A DNA stretch of 64,000 nt from Phoebastria nigripes (taxonomy: Eukaryota > Chordata > Aves > Procellariiformes > Diomedeidae). The stretch is taken from contig JAYKAV010001278.1 of assembly GCA_035582835.1 (NCBI GenBank), forward strand, positions 1,033,542 through 1,097,541, written 5' to 3'. Position numbers and translations under genes: made by a program. This document shows positions 13,257 through 27,101 of this stretch, one piece after another (the first letter of the stretch is position 1; each line of letters starts with the position of its first letter). The notes under the pieces were generated by a model, which was not told the origin of the DNA, did no database searches, and saw only the letters and a program-made list of their open reading frames with translations.

Positions 13257-16200
13257 TTTTTTCTCATACACAAAATGAAGATCAGTTACCTCAAAATATT
13301 GAAACCTTAAATCTGAATTCAAAACAGTTTGTTTAATTTTAAAAAAGAGCTGGTCAGCTTATTTCCCATAAAATATAAAATTGCAGAGTACTGGTTTTGT
13401 CTCTAATAATGGAAAGAAGGAATCGGATCTTTTGATGGGAATGTGGAGGTGGAAAACCAGTATGCTTAGTGTCTTTCATAAGATCATGTGTGCTGTAAAG
13501 TTAACATAAACATTAAAATACAGAGCATCTGTAGCCATATGTGAGGGGGTGAACATGGTGGCTGGACGGACTTTTTTCCAAAACTGAATTTGACAGGAAG
13601 ACTACACTGGTGCATAAGTCTGTGGGAGATGCTGGTGGGAGATGCATGTCAGCCTAACCTCAGGCAAGGAAAAACAAGCCAGGGTTTGATAGGAAGATGA
13701 ATCATATTATTTTGTGAATTTCTTTAAATGTCCCACTAAATCTGACAAAGAGCAGTTTGGCCCAGATGTTAGCCCTAAACCATTTACTTTTAAATGCCCT
13801 TTCCATTAGATAATGCTGATCAAAGAAATGAACTCACTTAATGGATGCAAATTAAGCTTTTTCTTAATCTCTGATTGTTAATGACTTTGTTCTATATTGA
13901 CTACCATACGCATTTGCAGGACTCCACAGATGAATATTTACTGCTGTTGGAGAAGGAGGTTTCAATTTCTCCAATAGCTGGCTTGCTTGATCAGGCCATG
14001 TTAAGATATATATTCCATAGTGGACTTTCACAGGATTTTCAGAATCTCTTTTAAGTCTTCAGAGATGCTGAGNGAGTTGTAAGTTTGGAGCATTCTTGGT
14101 GTATTGTGAGACCCAAATATGTTTGTGCTAGAGAAATAACTGGAGTGTTTGGATATTATTAGTAATACAGACTTAGAAAAAAGTATTTAAGAACTTACAG
14201 TCTCCTTCTGCTGTAATTAGTGCATATTTGTTTTAAATATTTCATAAAATATTCTCTTATTCTGTCTATAAATTTTCTTCCATGAACTAGAGCTGCTTCA
14301 ATATAAGTGATGATAATGGTGCCCTATTTTTCATCTTAACCAATTACAGGTCTAATATGTGAATCATCACATATTCTTTGTGTAATTGCCATTTCTGTCC
14401 TATACTTCATGTTTAGATGAAGTAAAATTGCTCTTATTTTTTCTTTTTGTGATCTGACCTCATTGGAGAAGCAGAGAAAGAGCAAAATAATTTACTTCAT
14501 TTTAGCAACAAATAAAAATTCTAGGCTTTATTTCAGCCAGGGTAAAACTTGTGAAAAGATTTCAGTGTAGCTTCTGAAGAAAATGGCTTGAACTGAAGAG
14601 GTATTAATTTCTACTGTACTTCCAATTTCTTCTGGCATTTATGGAAGCTGATAATTAGAATTAATGTCCAAAAAGGGAATTACTAACACAAGGATAGGAC
14701 ATATCTTGTATCCCTTCTCATGGACATATATACACTCACCATCAGGTAAGTAGATATATGTTCTTTACCTTGACAGGCACATTATTTATGTAAAATATAT
14801 CCTGGTTTACTTCTGTTTATAAGTTGCCAAGCATTTGGTCATCTCTGTGCTTTGTGATGGGTCTTTGACTTTTCGACTTACGAGAAGCAAAATGCTTGGC
14901 AGCCAACCATTTTGGTGGATGGCCACATCTGCAAATGATACTAATTAATAAAGTTTCCTTGCCTTCTGCAAGGAAAGCCTAATTTACAGTTGCATTAAGA
15001 TTCTAACCCTCANTAAAGAAAGTACTATCTAGTGGGATAATTGGCATGGATATCTTTCTCTAGGGAATACTGAAAAACCAAAACAAGGTAAAGTTTTTAA
15101 TTTTTCTAGTGTAACTAAATTCATACATAAATGGACATGTTTCTGCTGAAAGGTATGCAAGTAAGAACACTCTATACACTGGGCTTCACTCCTGAAACTT
15201 AATTAGACTACAGTATTAGCTTGAATGTCAGGCNTGACCATGAGGATGCCTACTAATGAATATGAAGCCAAGCACAACTTTAGAATAAACTAAGAAAAAG
15301 GTAAGTTTTGTTTTAACACCTTTGTTCTCATAAGTTTTCTTTTTATGATCACGAAGATATTCACGCACAAAAAAAATAATTTCTTGTTAGTGATCCAAGA
15401 TGCAGTCCCAGGCACATATGGGAAAGCACTAAGACTGCTAGGGAATGACCCAGTCACCTCCAGAGTGGGACGGCAGTGGTCCTCCTGGCCTTCTCCTTCA
15501 TCTCAGATCTCATGCTGTGTCTCTCCTTGCAAAGCACCCCTCTCCCTCAGCAGAGGCCTGCCCAGCATGAGTGTATTTCTTTGGGCAGTTCGGCGGGGGA
15601 TCTCGGCAGGCCTGCCAGGTGGGCTGGGTGCTGATGTGCTGAGGTTGGAGAGCCCCAGTGTGTATATTGGGTCCCCTGAGCTCCCTGGGGCATCCTCCGG
15701 TCTGTCTCTGTGTGTAGAGTGCAGGTAAACCCTCAACAATTTAAACTTTTAAAATACTCATAGGTAAGTAATGAAAATCCTCTTTAGACAATTAACATGC
15801 TTAGCTATTAGCTAAGCAGCTGATGGTGGCCAGCTAGTGCTGGCAAAGATTACTGGTGACTTTTATTTTAAAATGAGAAATCTAATAACGGAGACTTCTT
15901 GCTAGGATGAGAAAAACATTTCTTTGCCTTAACGTATTGTACATATTTTTCCACTTTAACGATAAGGGTAGCCAAAAAGCATGAAAAAAATCTATAATTA
16001 GCTCCAGCTATATAAGTATAAATCCATATGCTAGTTAGCCTTTAGAAAAAGAGCCATTTGTGTTAAATTCATTAAGACTTTCCCATTAAAAACTGAGCAC
16101 CCATGAATTAGTTTGACAGAGCAAAACTGCTGGAGCGTTTGCTTGGATTTGGCTTGGTATGCTCCCAGCCTTTGTCTTCAGTGCAAGCGTTGCTGCCAGT

Positions 16201-19200
16201 TATTTCACCCAGCTTAGCCACAGCCTTGGAGCCCAGAGTGATTTGATTAACAGATGATGAATTATGCTAACTTGAACTGTGGCTTGTGGTTGAAGTCCCA
16301 CTGCATTATTACTTTGATTCTCAGCAGAGTTTGAATATTATGCCACAGGCCCTATTAGGCTGGCTAGTTCAGATTTGAAGCATTTCTTAAAATTAAGTTA
16401 GAGATATCTGTGATTGGATGGGAGTTCATTTATAGAAAATATATACATGTATAGCTTTTGCTAATACTGCAATGAAAGAAGGCTGAATAAAGATATGAGT
16501 AGGTCACTCAAATGTAAGCAGCTCATCAGAAATGTTCACAAAGCTGACAACAAATTCAGCTTGTGAGGCCGAAGCGTTTTCATTGTGAGGTGTGTGAGTA
16601 ATCTTGAAACAAGCTGATGCTTTTTTTTTCTGTTTACGCTAGAAAAATCTCCCCAAAAATCTACAAGCGTTTTTTTCCTCTCAAAGCACAGACACTGAAA
16701 GGAGAGGTGTGGGTGATGAAGGAGAATGCTAAAATATGAATAGAAGTTGTAATTATAGCAGCCCCTATTCTGTTGAAGCAGAGTTCTCCGTATTATCATG
16801 AATTTCTAAGTTCTCCTCAGAAGCTGTGATACTGAACCTAATTTATTGTTAGCTTTGTTTTGAAGCAGTTTAGACCATGACTTAATTTATTTGATTAACN
16901 GAGTTACCTGCATGTTGAATCCTCCACAGTTCAGGTAGGGAACGGCCTACTATATTTATCCGTTTGTCTTCAGGAGATATTCAGTTGTTCTGCCTTTTTT
17001 TGAAGAAATACTTACAATTGTGTTTTAGCAGCAGTTTCTGTCAACTTCTTGACTAATACTCCGTGCATCTTTCACGTGGTTAATTTTTCTTAGCATTGTC
17101 TAGTACACATTATTCTGCACTCTTTCCCCTAAATTTTAAATAAATTGAGTGAGAGCTTATGATTACTCCCCTGTTTGTTATCACCCAGGCTCAGCTTGAC
17201 TGAGTCACAACAGATGGGGAGGGCAGGCTAGAAAAGAATACATACACAAAAAAAGAGATGGTGGTATTGCCATAAATACCTTAAAAATGGTTGTTGGAAC
17301 ACATAGAAATGAATTATGTTACAAAGAATATTGTGCTTCCCAACCCATGGATTACTGCAATTAAGCTCCTACTTCGTTTCCAAATCTATTTATAGTTCCT
17401 AAATTATGTGAAGTCCTTATGAAATTGTTTAGTACCCATGGTTACCAAACAAATTTCATAAACTAACACAATTCTAGTGCTGTGATATATCAGCAATTTT
17501 TTTGTCTTTTCCTAGCAGTAGTTTTCTGGTACAAATCCTCACAGGTATAGATAATAAAATCCAAAAATATATTTCCTGTGTTTGCAGTAAGCTGTATTTA
17601 ACATTATGTTTCCAAAGTGCCACAATACCATGCTGACGGTAAAGCCATGCAGAAACAGTAAACAGTCTTGGCCTGGATTGTATTCCAAAGAAAATTGTCA
17701 GTCTTTAGGACATACCATTTCTGAATAGATGAGAAAGAGCTGAAAAGCCTTCATGCCTAAATCTAAAATGGAAACTGCACCTAAGCCACATAAAACTCCC
17801 TTTTTATTGTCCTTTTCTATCCAAAATGTAAGCAGACAGCAGCAACTGTTGCAGCTACAATAATTGTACCGTTAGAGGTCCTGTGATATTTTATTATTGT
17901 GGTAGCATTCACACTTTTTTAATGTTTTGTTCTTTTCATCTGATGATTCAGGAAATGTGTGAAATTGAGGCGGGGATGCTGTGTCTTATGGATTCTCTGT
18001 GATATAAAGATAGGAGCATTCACCAAAGACTTCTATAGCTATGAATGATTCCCTGTGAAGGGAAGAAAACTGATGTAATTGGCATAATACAGTGAAATTA
18101 AAGCTATTATTTCTTGATCCTGTTGTTTCTTTTTTCACCTTTTTAATGCATTCAACTATTCTTTGTTTTTTCTTTTGTCCCTCTCCTCTTTTGACACCTC
18201 TGATATGTATATCTCACACACACACANAAAAATTGTGATGCTAATGTGAGTTACAACAGAAAAAATTGATATTTACAAACTCTGTGAGTTTTACCTACTC
18301 CTCTCCTGGTTTCTTCTAACAATCCCTTCATANGCGCTATGTATATATCTAATTAAATCAAGTAGCAAAAGCCAACATGATACCCATATTTACGAGTAAT
18401 TAGCAGGTACAGTCTGATTGCCATCAGAAGTGGGTAATGTTTCGGCACTAATGGGCCATTACAATGACTGGGCATTACAGTCTCAGCACTTCTTTTGTGT
18501 AATAATGTTGTTCTGTGCGTTTTCTGCTTTTCTTGCTGACAACAGCTTGAAGTAAAATCTCAGCTAAACCAGGTAATCCACCTGATCCAAATCTGCTCAC
18601 TAAGGAAAAACAGTTGGGAAAAGGAAGTATTTGGAGTAATGTTAATGTTTCAGAAGTATGTTTAAATCATCTAGGGCTTTCCACTCTAAACATGCTACTT
18701 GTTTTTAAACAGAAGCTTACAGGAATNCATTCAATTCACAGGAGAGCTACAAAACTGTAATGCGTATATTCATTCCTGTGAACTGTTCATTATATTATGG
18801 CAATTCATCTCCCCCTTCAGATATGTGCGTTATACGGTAAACACAACAATTGGAAACATATCTGAAATGCCTATTGCTCAATAGTAGATTTCTGGAAGGG
18901 GGGGGGGAAAAGTAAATAGTTCGTATGGAGCTTTATTTGTAGAACATAGGTTCTTGTTTCATCTTCTCATTCTCTCCTAAGCAGTACACAGGGACTGATA
19001 GATGCAGTGTTATTATTTATCAATGGATAAAAAATAACTTGCTGCTCACTTCGCTCAGCATTTATGCTGTCATTAGGGAGCGGGAGACTGAGGTAAGCAG
19101 AGAGAGGTTCGTGGCCTGACAGGAGGCAGTAGCTGCTTCTGCCCCTGGCTTGCTGTCTTCACAGCCCGCCACGTGCTGAGCATCGCCAGCAGCAGCTTCT

Positions 19201-21226
19201 CCTCTGCCTCGCAGCGTGGGGCTGGAGCCATGCGAGTTATGTTGCAAGGGCTGTGCAGAGTGGCGTCCCATCAGGAACGATTAAACAAACACCCACTGTG
19301 TGTGTAGAGGGTTGTTTAGGAAGGGAGAGGCTATTTGATCATATGCTGCAAACCACATTATACCTGGAAAAAAGAGACTTTTCCCTTCTCTTTTGAGCCT
19401 GGCTATGACGCTTAACAAACTTGGCATAGCTACAGCATGGAAAGTCTGTCTGTGGGAGGAACGTATCGGGTGTCTTGAGATATAAGATGCCAACAGCTAT
19501 GAGCCTCACTCCTCATTTTATACCTGCCTTGGGAACCGCACGTGAAAGCTGTTAACGTAAGAGAGCATGAAATGCCTAAGCAGAGAGCGGGCAGCTGTTC
19601 AGAAAGTGAAATACAGTGAAAATGGGTACGTCCAAATGACTATGTGATTGCACTGCATTCCTCACCCAGCCATGGAGGAGCTCTGATGTGGGAAACATGC
19701 AGCCGCNTTTGACGAATTAGCACCCGCTAAGCCTGTCAAAGAGGCTGCGGCGAGGGGTGAGGGAGGAAGGACTGGCTCCCTCCTCTGCTTCCCCAGGTGC
19801 AGCTGTGTGATGCCTTCAGCCCATGCGTCAGTGCAGCTGGGCGCCCAAAGCACTGCTAACTCTGCCCCTGAGCGGGCCCGGCATGCTAACACAGTCTGTA
19901 ACAGCTGACGCAGTTTAGGAAACTGCTCTTTGCTACCTCCTAGCTAAGGCTTGTTTCTTCATGAACTCCAAGTTATCCCAAACTGGAACATGTTTGTGCA
20001 AATGCTTAGGATATGTAAATCCAGGACCATACTAAGGTGACAGTATTTGTGATCCGAGCCTCAGTATACTGTTGACAATCTGATCTCAGCATCCGTTGTG
20101 TGAGATAATTGGTGTGTCTTGGCTTTGTGTCTAGTGCTAGGCTGAGCAGAAAGATGAACACGCTGTGCAGATTAAGGTTAAGCCAAGAACAACATTTCCA
20201 TGAATGTCACTGGAAGTAAGTTTGTCCACGGCATGATCTTGCAAATGTGATGTGTCTCCCCATGAATTGTTTACTCTCTTTCTTCCAGATACTCATAAGT
20301 TCTGTGTGGTTTTGTTTCTTTCTGATTTATGTGGAAAAATATCTGTCATCACACTGTTCACAGTCTCTGGACGCTGTTCGTATTTAACGTCACCGTCATC
20401 TGGGCTATGTGAGATCACTCCCATTACGGACTTAGATGACCGAACTCTTTTAACATACATTATTTGATCCGTCTGTCTAAAATGTGGCATGAGTAATTTT
20501 AACTACATCAAGTGTGAATAAAGCTATACTTAGAATCACAGAGCAGTAGAAGAAACAGCAGGAAAAACAGAGAAAACAGATAATTGATTGGAAGAAAAGT
20601 GAATGATGCCCACTTTGAATATGAGATTTTGGATTTATAGTGATTTATGGTTTAAAATCCATGTGGTTTTGGTGTTACTTGTAAGTGAAAAAACTAGTAA
20701 TTGATATTAAAGACCTATCTGTGGACTTCAAGCTGTGCTATGAGTAACAGCAGGAGCATCTCTGTTTATGTGCAAAAGTGATCACAGAAAACCTTTTTAT
20801 AACTGCAAGTTTTAATTGTAAGGGTTTTTTTAATATGTCACTTGCTCTTCTGTGAAGTGTTGCTGTCCATGTCCAGATACTCATGAAGGCCAGTCCACTT
20901 TCAAAGTAAAGAATAACAGAGAATTTACCAAACTTTGAAACTGAACATATTGGAGTCTCCGTTAACTTCTTCCTTTTGCCTTGTCACAAGCAGTGAGATA
21001 ACGGGCATCGATAACCGTGATTTGAACTGAACATTTTAGCTTCAGATTTCAGCGTGTTATGAAAGGAAGAATACCTGCCTTATTGTGATCCTTGCAATTC
21101 TTAAAATCATTCTTGAGACACTTGTGCTCAGATGCAGTTTCTACAGTGGTAACTGAGGTTTTGCGAATTACTTGCAAACCTATCTAAAACTCTTGAACCT
21201 TTTTTTTAATCTTCTGTAGTGATTAT
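13257..21226. other. Unique non-coding stretch with a few GC-rich patches
   Basis: GC-richer patches at about 15400-15720, 19080-19260 and 19660-19890 stand out from the AT-rich background. A G run lies at about 18898-18908. No exon or transposon is identified. Confidence 0.6.
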
Positions 21227-21279
21227 TCTCCCTCCCCCCCTCCTTCTCTTTCTTTTATTCTTCCGCCCCCCCATCCTCC
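21227..21279. repeat. Pyrimidine tract
   Basis: Nearly pure C/T on the plus strand (CCCTCCCCCCCTCC, TTCTCTTTCTTTT, CCGCCCCCCC). A second pyrimidine tract flanks the 50-n gap at 21477-21579. Such DNA is hard to sequence and can form triplex structures. Confidence 0.85.
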
Positions 21280-21510
21280 AAAGGTAAGTTCCTTTTAAAG
21301 TCAAGTTTTCCCAGCTATGTGTTGGGCAGGATGAATCCTAAAACACTGACTAGTTTAAACCCGCTCTCTACATTTTCACTGGGCTCGCTGCAAAGCCCAT
21401 ATACAACAAAGGAGACTTTGCATCAGCTATAACAGAATTCAGGTTGAATAAGCGTATTATACTTTTTGGCAAAATGCTGTTCCTCCCTCCTCCTTTTTTT
21501 TCCACTCTTC

Positions 21511-21560
21511 NNNNNNNNNNNNNNNNNNNNNNNNNNNNNNNNNNNNNNNNNNNNNNNNNN
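21511..21560. other. Assembly gap of 50 n
   Basis: Run of exactly 50 n in a pyrimidine-rich tract, TTCCACTCTTC before and CTTCACTTTTTCCCAC after. A round number such as 50 may be a placeholder rather than a measured length. Confidence 0.99.
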
Positions 21561-22785
21561 CTTCACTTTTTCCCACATTTTATTTTCTCCTGAGTGGAAT
21601 TTGATCCCAGTAGATCTGGGGTTCAAGCTGTGATCTTTTAGAAGCAGAATTTGACTGGGTTACGCATTAACTACAGTAAGTACATTCATCTCTTATTAAA
21701 TATTCCCCTATTTAAAGTGAAAGTCTTAATTTCACTTTAGAAGATGCTACTAACACTTCTGTAACTTCATTGTTTAATAAGGAAAAAAGAAGGAAAAGAC
21801 CTAGAAACTGGCTTTTTAATTGTATAGATCTAAGCAGTTTCATACTGTAAATCATACTGCATAATACTACAATTTCACACTATAAATCTCTAAATCATAA
21901 ATTATAAATGTCGCCTGTAGCTACATGACTGTGTGCAGTGATCACATTTTTCTAAGTTTTTCCTGTAATAATTCAAGTCTTCTTTTAGGGTTTCTCATAT
22001 TGGTCCTACAGACTGTGTTGGCGATGGTTTGGTAAAAGGCACTCTTCTTTCTGGTTTGAAACAATGTGGTGCCACAGTTCAGTGGTCAAAAGCAGAGCTG
22101 TACAAGTGAGCTGTGCTAACAGAGGGTGTATATGATGGTCTGTGGATGATGATAATGGCTTGATCCACTGTCCTTGCAGGATTCGCTAAGTTATTTTATT
22201 TTTGCCTTTTACAGGATTTTCAGTTAAAGGATTACGTATGCCGTTCCACTGGAAGTGTTAAGTGTTGATCAAGTCAATGAAGTCTTGCAATCTCTATGTG
22301 TGGCAGAGCATGATCTTGGATATCATTAGCAAAGAATGTGAGCTCCTCCCAAAAGAGAAGTAGTTTGCTTTCCAGCCATGAAAACGCAAGGTTGGTAGTA
22401 GAAGAGGGGAACTATGAAAAATCACCAAGAATGCAGGTGCATTGCAATAAAACCTGAGCAAACAGACGGGATTTTGTTTCAATTCTGATTCTGATAGCAC
22501 TGTTCATTTCTCTTCATCTGGCAGAATATACTCGGGACACATCTTTTTAATTCTATTACTGATTTTTAACCACTTTTAATTAAGATTAGATTGGATCATC
22601 ACTAATGTAAATAAATCTTCAAGCTTGCTGTCCCAGTGAATACAGTGAAGATGCCAAAACTTCTATGGGCTAGAATTAATACAGGGGGCAGTTGTGCAAA
22701 TTAATGGTAATGGATTAGGACTAAGAATAATTAAACAGTAAGGAATTTTCCTATTTCATTATGTGTGTATTTTATGAAATCACTA

Positions 22786-22854
22786 GGTGAAATTAAGCTT
22801 GCTTTGGAATCAATAGGAGGTTTGCTTTTGACTTTAATGGCAGTGGATTTCACC
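22786..22854. repeat. Short palindromic MITE-like relic
   Basis: A 69-bp element with perfect 8-bp inverted ends, GGTGAAAT and ATTTCACC. Its interior is partly self-complementary (TTGGAATCAATAGGAGG against TTGACTTTAATGGCA). It resembles very abundant short palindromes that I recall from turtle and crocodilian genomes, built on CATTGAAGTCAATGG-type cores. Birds retain old copies. No transposase is present, and a clear target duplication is not seen. Confidence 0.6.
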
Positions 22855-24613
22855 CATTACATTCTACAGCTTTTGAAATCAAAAGGGAAAACAAAGAACA
22901 GAAGCTTGTTCTTATTTTTTATTACAACTGTCCCTCAGAAGTTGCTGACCAGCATTATATTCCTGCATGTATCTCTTGGAAGGATGGTGGATGTAGCTGC
23001 AGATGCAGGTGCACTGCAGATTTGTGCATCAGTTTTTAGTGCTCTCTGTGAATAGTGGTTTCATTTTCCTTTTCTCTGGGGTCTCAACATGCCGTTTATT
23101 AGACAAAGCGTGATCTTTATCTCCTCTTGGCAGAAGATANCATATTTCTATCGCTCATGTAAGACTCCAACTGTAACACCTCCAGCATGCTCCTGAGACT
23201 GTGTTCTCTATTTACAGTTTTTAAAGGAGCTGACTTGAATGCTTTTTTAATTTATTGTTGTGTTGTCAGCAGGTTAATTATCCCCTTCTCGTTGTTGTCC
23301 ATGCCACTGCAGTCATTTATTTTAAACAGTTAAGGTCATTCTGCTATTTACACAAAGCTGCTGAAGAAATCATGTTGCAGTATAATCAGGGTTTCAGAAG
23401 CATATAATCCTTCCTTTTACAGTAGTTTCATCTATCTTTTTAATTTTATGTTTTGTGTCATCACTTTTGCAAGAGGTTAGTTGCTATTCTAACAGAGTAT
23501 TTTATTGCACTGTCTTGTCACCGTAAGTCTCCATGCTGTCAGATGCTAATCTTCCTGTCCTGAAAGCTTCCCACCATCTGACATATTAACTGCATGTTTA
23601 ANGTGCCAGTTATCTTTACGTTAACTATACTATATCTATTGTTACAGATCTGGACAGATGTTTGTCTGGCATCTCTTGAGCCTGCAGGAAAAAATATGCC
23701 AAAGGGGAAAGTATTTCAGTGAGAATGGGTACATATTTCTTCTTAAATCAAATTTGTACTAATTTGTCATGAGCTGTCTCAGCACATGCAAAACTTTTTC
23801 CTAACAGGANGTCTCCCTAAAGAAGGCTTCCTCGCTTTGTTGCAGCCTCAATTCTTGTTCAACACTGGCTGTGTCTTCTATATTACACTGCCAAAATGTT
23901 TGATAGCAGAAAGGATTTTATTTCAACGTTTTATCTATTTTTGGCATAAAGCATTCTTTAAGTGGTATCATCTAGCCATTACAGGAAGCAGGTGTTTCCT
24001 CTGTTACTATCCATGCGACGTAATATAATATCGAGTGCACTCAGAATTACCTAGGATAGAAACACAGACTGATGTTAGGGGAGAGTTTGCCTATCAGACA
24101 TAGGATGCACACCTGGTTGGTGGTGGTTTCATAGCTCCAGTCTCGGAAGACCGAGCAGTCAGTCTCCTGAACTGAGACAGATCATTACAGTACCTTTTAT
24201 AAGACCAGTCTTTTTGGATCCTAGACTTCAGTTGTTAATTCTGTCCCTCTAATTTCCTGGTGAGTGATGATGAAGGTGCAAACCTTACATTTGTCTCTTA
24301 GTCAAGAGACGCCCTCCTACATAAATACAATTATATTGGGAAATTTCAGTCTGTACTCCATCAATATCAACTGAATTTTAACCTACTGTGTTTTTTTAAT
24401 TTGGCATGCCACATGGTCTTACAAGTGCCAGGGCTGTTTCTCAGGCAAAGACTGAAAGAAATTTAATCTCATTTTAAGTTGCAGCTCCACACAATTTAAA
24501 AGTCTATAGCAGTTCCTCATATTCCTCTCCCCAGCCAGGGTTTAATCAGTACTTCATTCTAAAATGAAATTGAAAATAATTCTGAAATGTGATCTGGGAT
24601 ACAGTTTATAGAA

Positions 24614-24675
24614 GTGTATGTATGCACGTGTGTGTGTGTATGTATGTGTACATATATTTTATATATATGTATAAA
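24614..24675. repeat. TG/TA microsatellite
   Basis: Alternating TGTATG, GTGTGTGTGT, and ATATATAT units. Short frames read through it are artefacts. Confidence 0.9.
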
Positions 24676-27078
24676 ATAATGCTTGGTAGAATGGTCATCT
24701 TTTGTTTGTTTGGTAAGAATTCTTTTCCTCTTGCACAAAATCATTTTTCTCTGTATTGGTCTTTTGGTTCTTGGAATTTTACTACCATAAACCTAAACAC
24801 TTTACACAGTTATTCCAAGGGCTTTTACTCTTACGCTCGACACCTAGTGCCACACAGGATTGGATCCTTTTTCCTCCTGACTTGTTCAATAGAACAATTC
24901 TAAACCTCTGGTTTTGTAAAATGGCGATCGATTCCAGAGGAAGAGACTAATGTTGCAAATACAGAATTACAACTTCATGCCTGGCTTAGGCAGTAGAAGA
25001 AACTGGGTTCAAGGGGTCTATGTGTTTTCATACATGTACAAATATCTAACATTGAACAAAGAAAAAGCAAAGGAGAGGACTGTCCAAGTTCATTTCTTCT
25101 TCTGTAAATGTCTTCTTTTCTTTTTGAAGCTTGTTGCAGTGAGAAGGCTCCACTTTAATTATAGTGAGCTATAATATGGTTTCTAATCAGTCTGAAAGGC
25201 ATAAAGTATCCCAGACACACAGGCTGCCCGCAGAAAGCCAAGCAAGTGTCAAACTGAGGTTCCCCTTTAAGAGTTAAGGAGATTATATGCTGCTGTAGAA
25301 GCCCACTGTGCAATTACTTCACTTTCATAGTCACAGATTGGTACTGAAATCCTTCTATCTGATAGTATTTGATGAAGCATTTAACATTTTGAATCACAGT
25401 GGACTAATACAGTTCAGAATGAATCTTGAATATTTTAACTGGATGAAATGCATCTGAGAATTTTTTGTCTCAATATGCCATGCTTTTTTACTTTAGGAAA
25501 ATCTCAGGCAGTTTAAAAATATAGTATTGAAAATTCCATATGCTGCTAGAGATGCTATAGAATAATTTAAAAAAAACCCAAAACTTTCCTTGGTGGCTTT
25601 GGCCATTCCTTTTTCATTATGAAGTATATATTAGCTCTTTGAGGTAGTCGAGCAGTCCCATTGTCCTGGGCACTGAAAAGCATAAAATCACTGGCAATCA
25701 CTTTGCCATTGTATTTGGAGATTGAAGGACAGAACCTAACAAATGAAGCAGACCTTGAGTCGGAAGATGGGGTAGCATCAGATAATGCAGCTAAACAGTA
25801 TGTCTAGCACAGATTAGCTGTGAATGAATTCTCAGCCAGTCATCCCTTTGCTAACCTGTTTGCTAAGGTAAGGTCTTGTTTTATCTTTCAGGTAGTATTG
25901 ATTTTTATTTTTAATCTTGAATTATTTTTTGTATTCAGTTTCAATTAAGATTTGCTATGGTCTTGTATGTTTCCAGGAATGCATAAAGAGCATACTGTGC
26001 ATTAGAAACTCTACCTGGACACCTACTTCTGTGGTTGTTCTCTTTACTCCCGTCCTGCCACCTGAATGACCTGATCCTGGCAGCACATATTTTTACCAAT
26101 TTATCAATTCTCTAATGTAAAAAGCAGTGTATAAGGATTTATCTGAAGGTCTTGAGATGACTCAACTATTGGCTTGCATCTCTGCAGCAGAAGGCTGTGG
26201 TTTCCATTTCCACTTCATGTACTAGGCTCATACCCAATGCTTGGCACTGTATTTCGGTGGCAGGGGGTGTTTCNTTGTGGAAGATGTCATCCTGAAGATG
26301 ACATGATGAACTCAGCTCTATTGTTTCTCCATCTGGAAATGAAAACCCCAAGGAATACTTCAGAAAGAGCAGGAGTTTAGCTTAGGGCCCCGCCAAACGT
26401 TCCTAAAATCATTGCCGTGGCAATGTGTGTGCGAGATGTTCAGTACATGACAACCATGTTTCTGCCTGAAGAGTTTTTGCAGCATCACTGTCTGCATCGT
26501 TTTCATCAGTGCACTGCATCTGTTGTGCCATTTGTAAGACTCTCAGATTTCTATTAGCAGAGCAGAAATTTTTCTTCTGTGCGAGTGACAGCAATTGTGA
26601 ACAAGTCAGCTTTGCTGCTGCCTCCTCTTCCTACCTCTGGAGAGGCGTATTCTTCCTATTGCTGCAGCCGCAGGGTGAAAGGCAGTTGTAGAAGTCAGTG
26701 TGTGGCACCACTGGAGCATTTAAATGCATCTGCCAAGGGAAATGCTCTAGCTGATTGCATATTTTTCAGTGATATGGAGACAGAAATTCTTTAATTATGG
26801 TGCATGGTGGAGGCGGTCATGAGGGGCCAATATCTACAGTTTATAAATGCCTTTAGTAAAGGAGCTTGATGTATCTAGGGAAAATAGAAGGTTTTTAGTT
26901 CATTAGGATATTCTGCTTTTAATCTGCACTTAAAAAAAATTCTTTATCTTCCTGAAGTCTACATAGTGGATGTCATCTGTGTCTGTCCATCTAACTCCTT
27001 GTTACCCCAGCTTTTCCATACTTCTCTGTAATCTTATTACAGCTTTCTGCTTTTGTTCCCTTACTCCCCTCTTCAGAG

Positions 27079-27101
27079 GAAGAAAGAAAGAAAGAAGAAA
27101 T
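27079..27101. repeat. (GAAA)n microsatellite
   Basis: GAAAGAAAGAAAGAA-type units on the plus strand. Confidence 0.85.

Noticed and set aside
21221..21283. Possible exon between TTCTGTAG and CAAAG/GTAAGT
   Set aside because: The enclosed 63 bases are almost pure pyrimidine, which is more like a tract than an exon.
24559..24903. Open frames with repeated His/Val/Tyr
   Set aside because: Translation of a TG/TA microsatellite.
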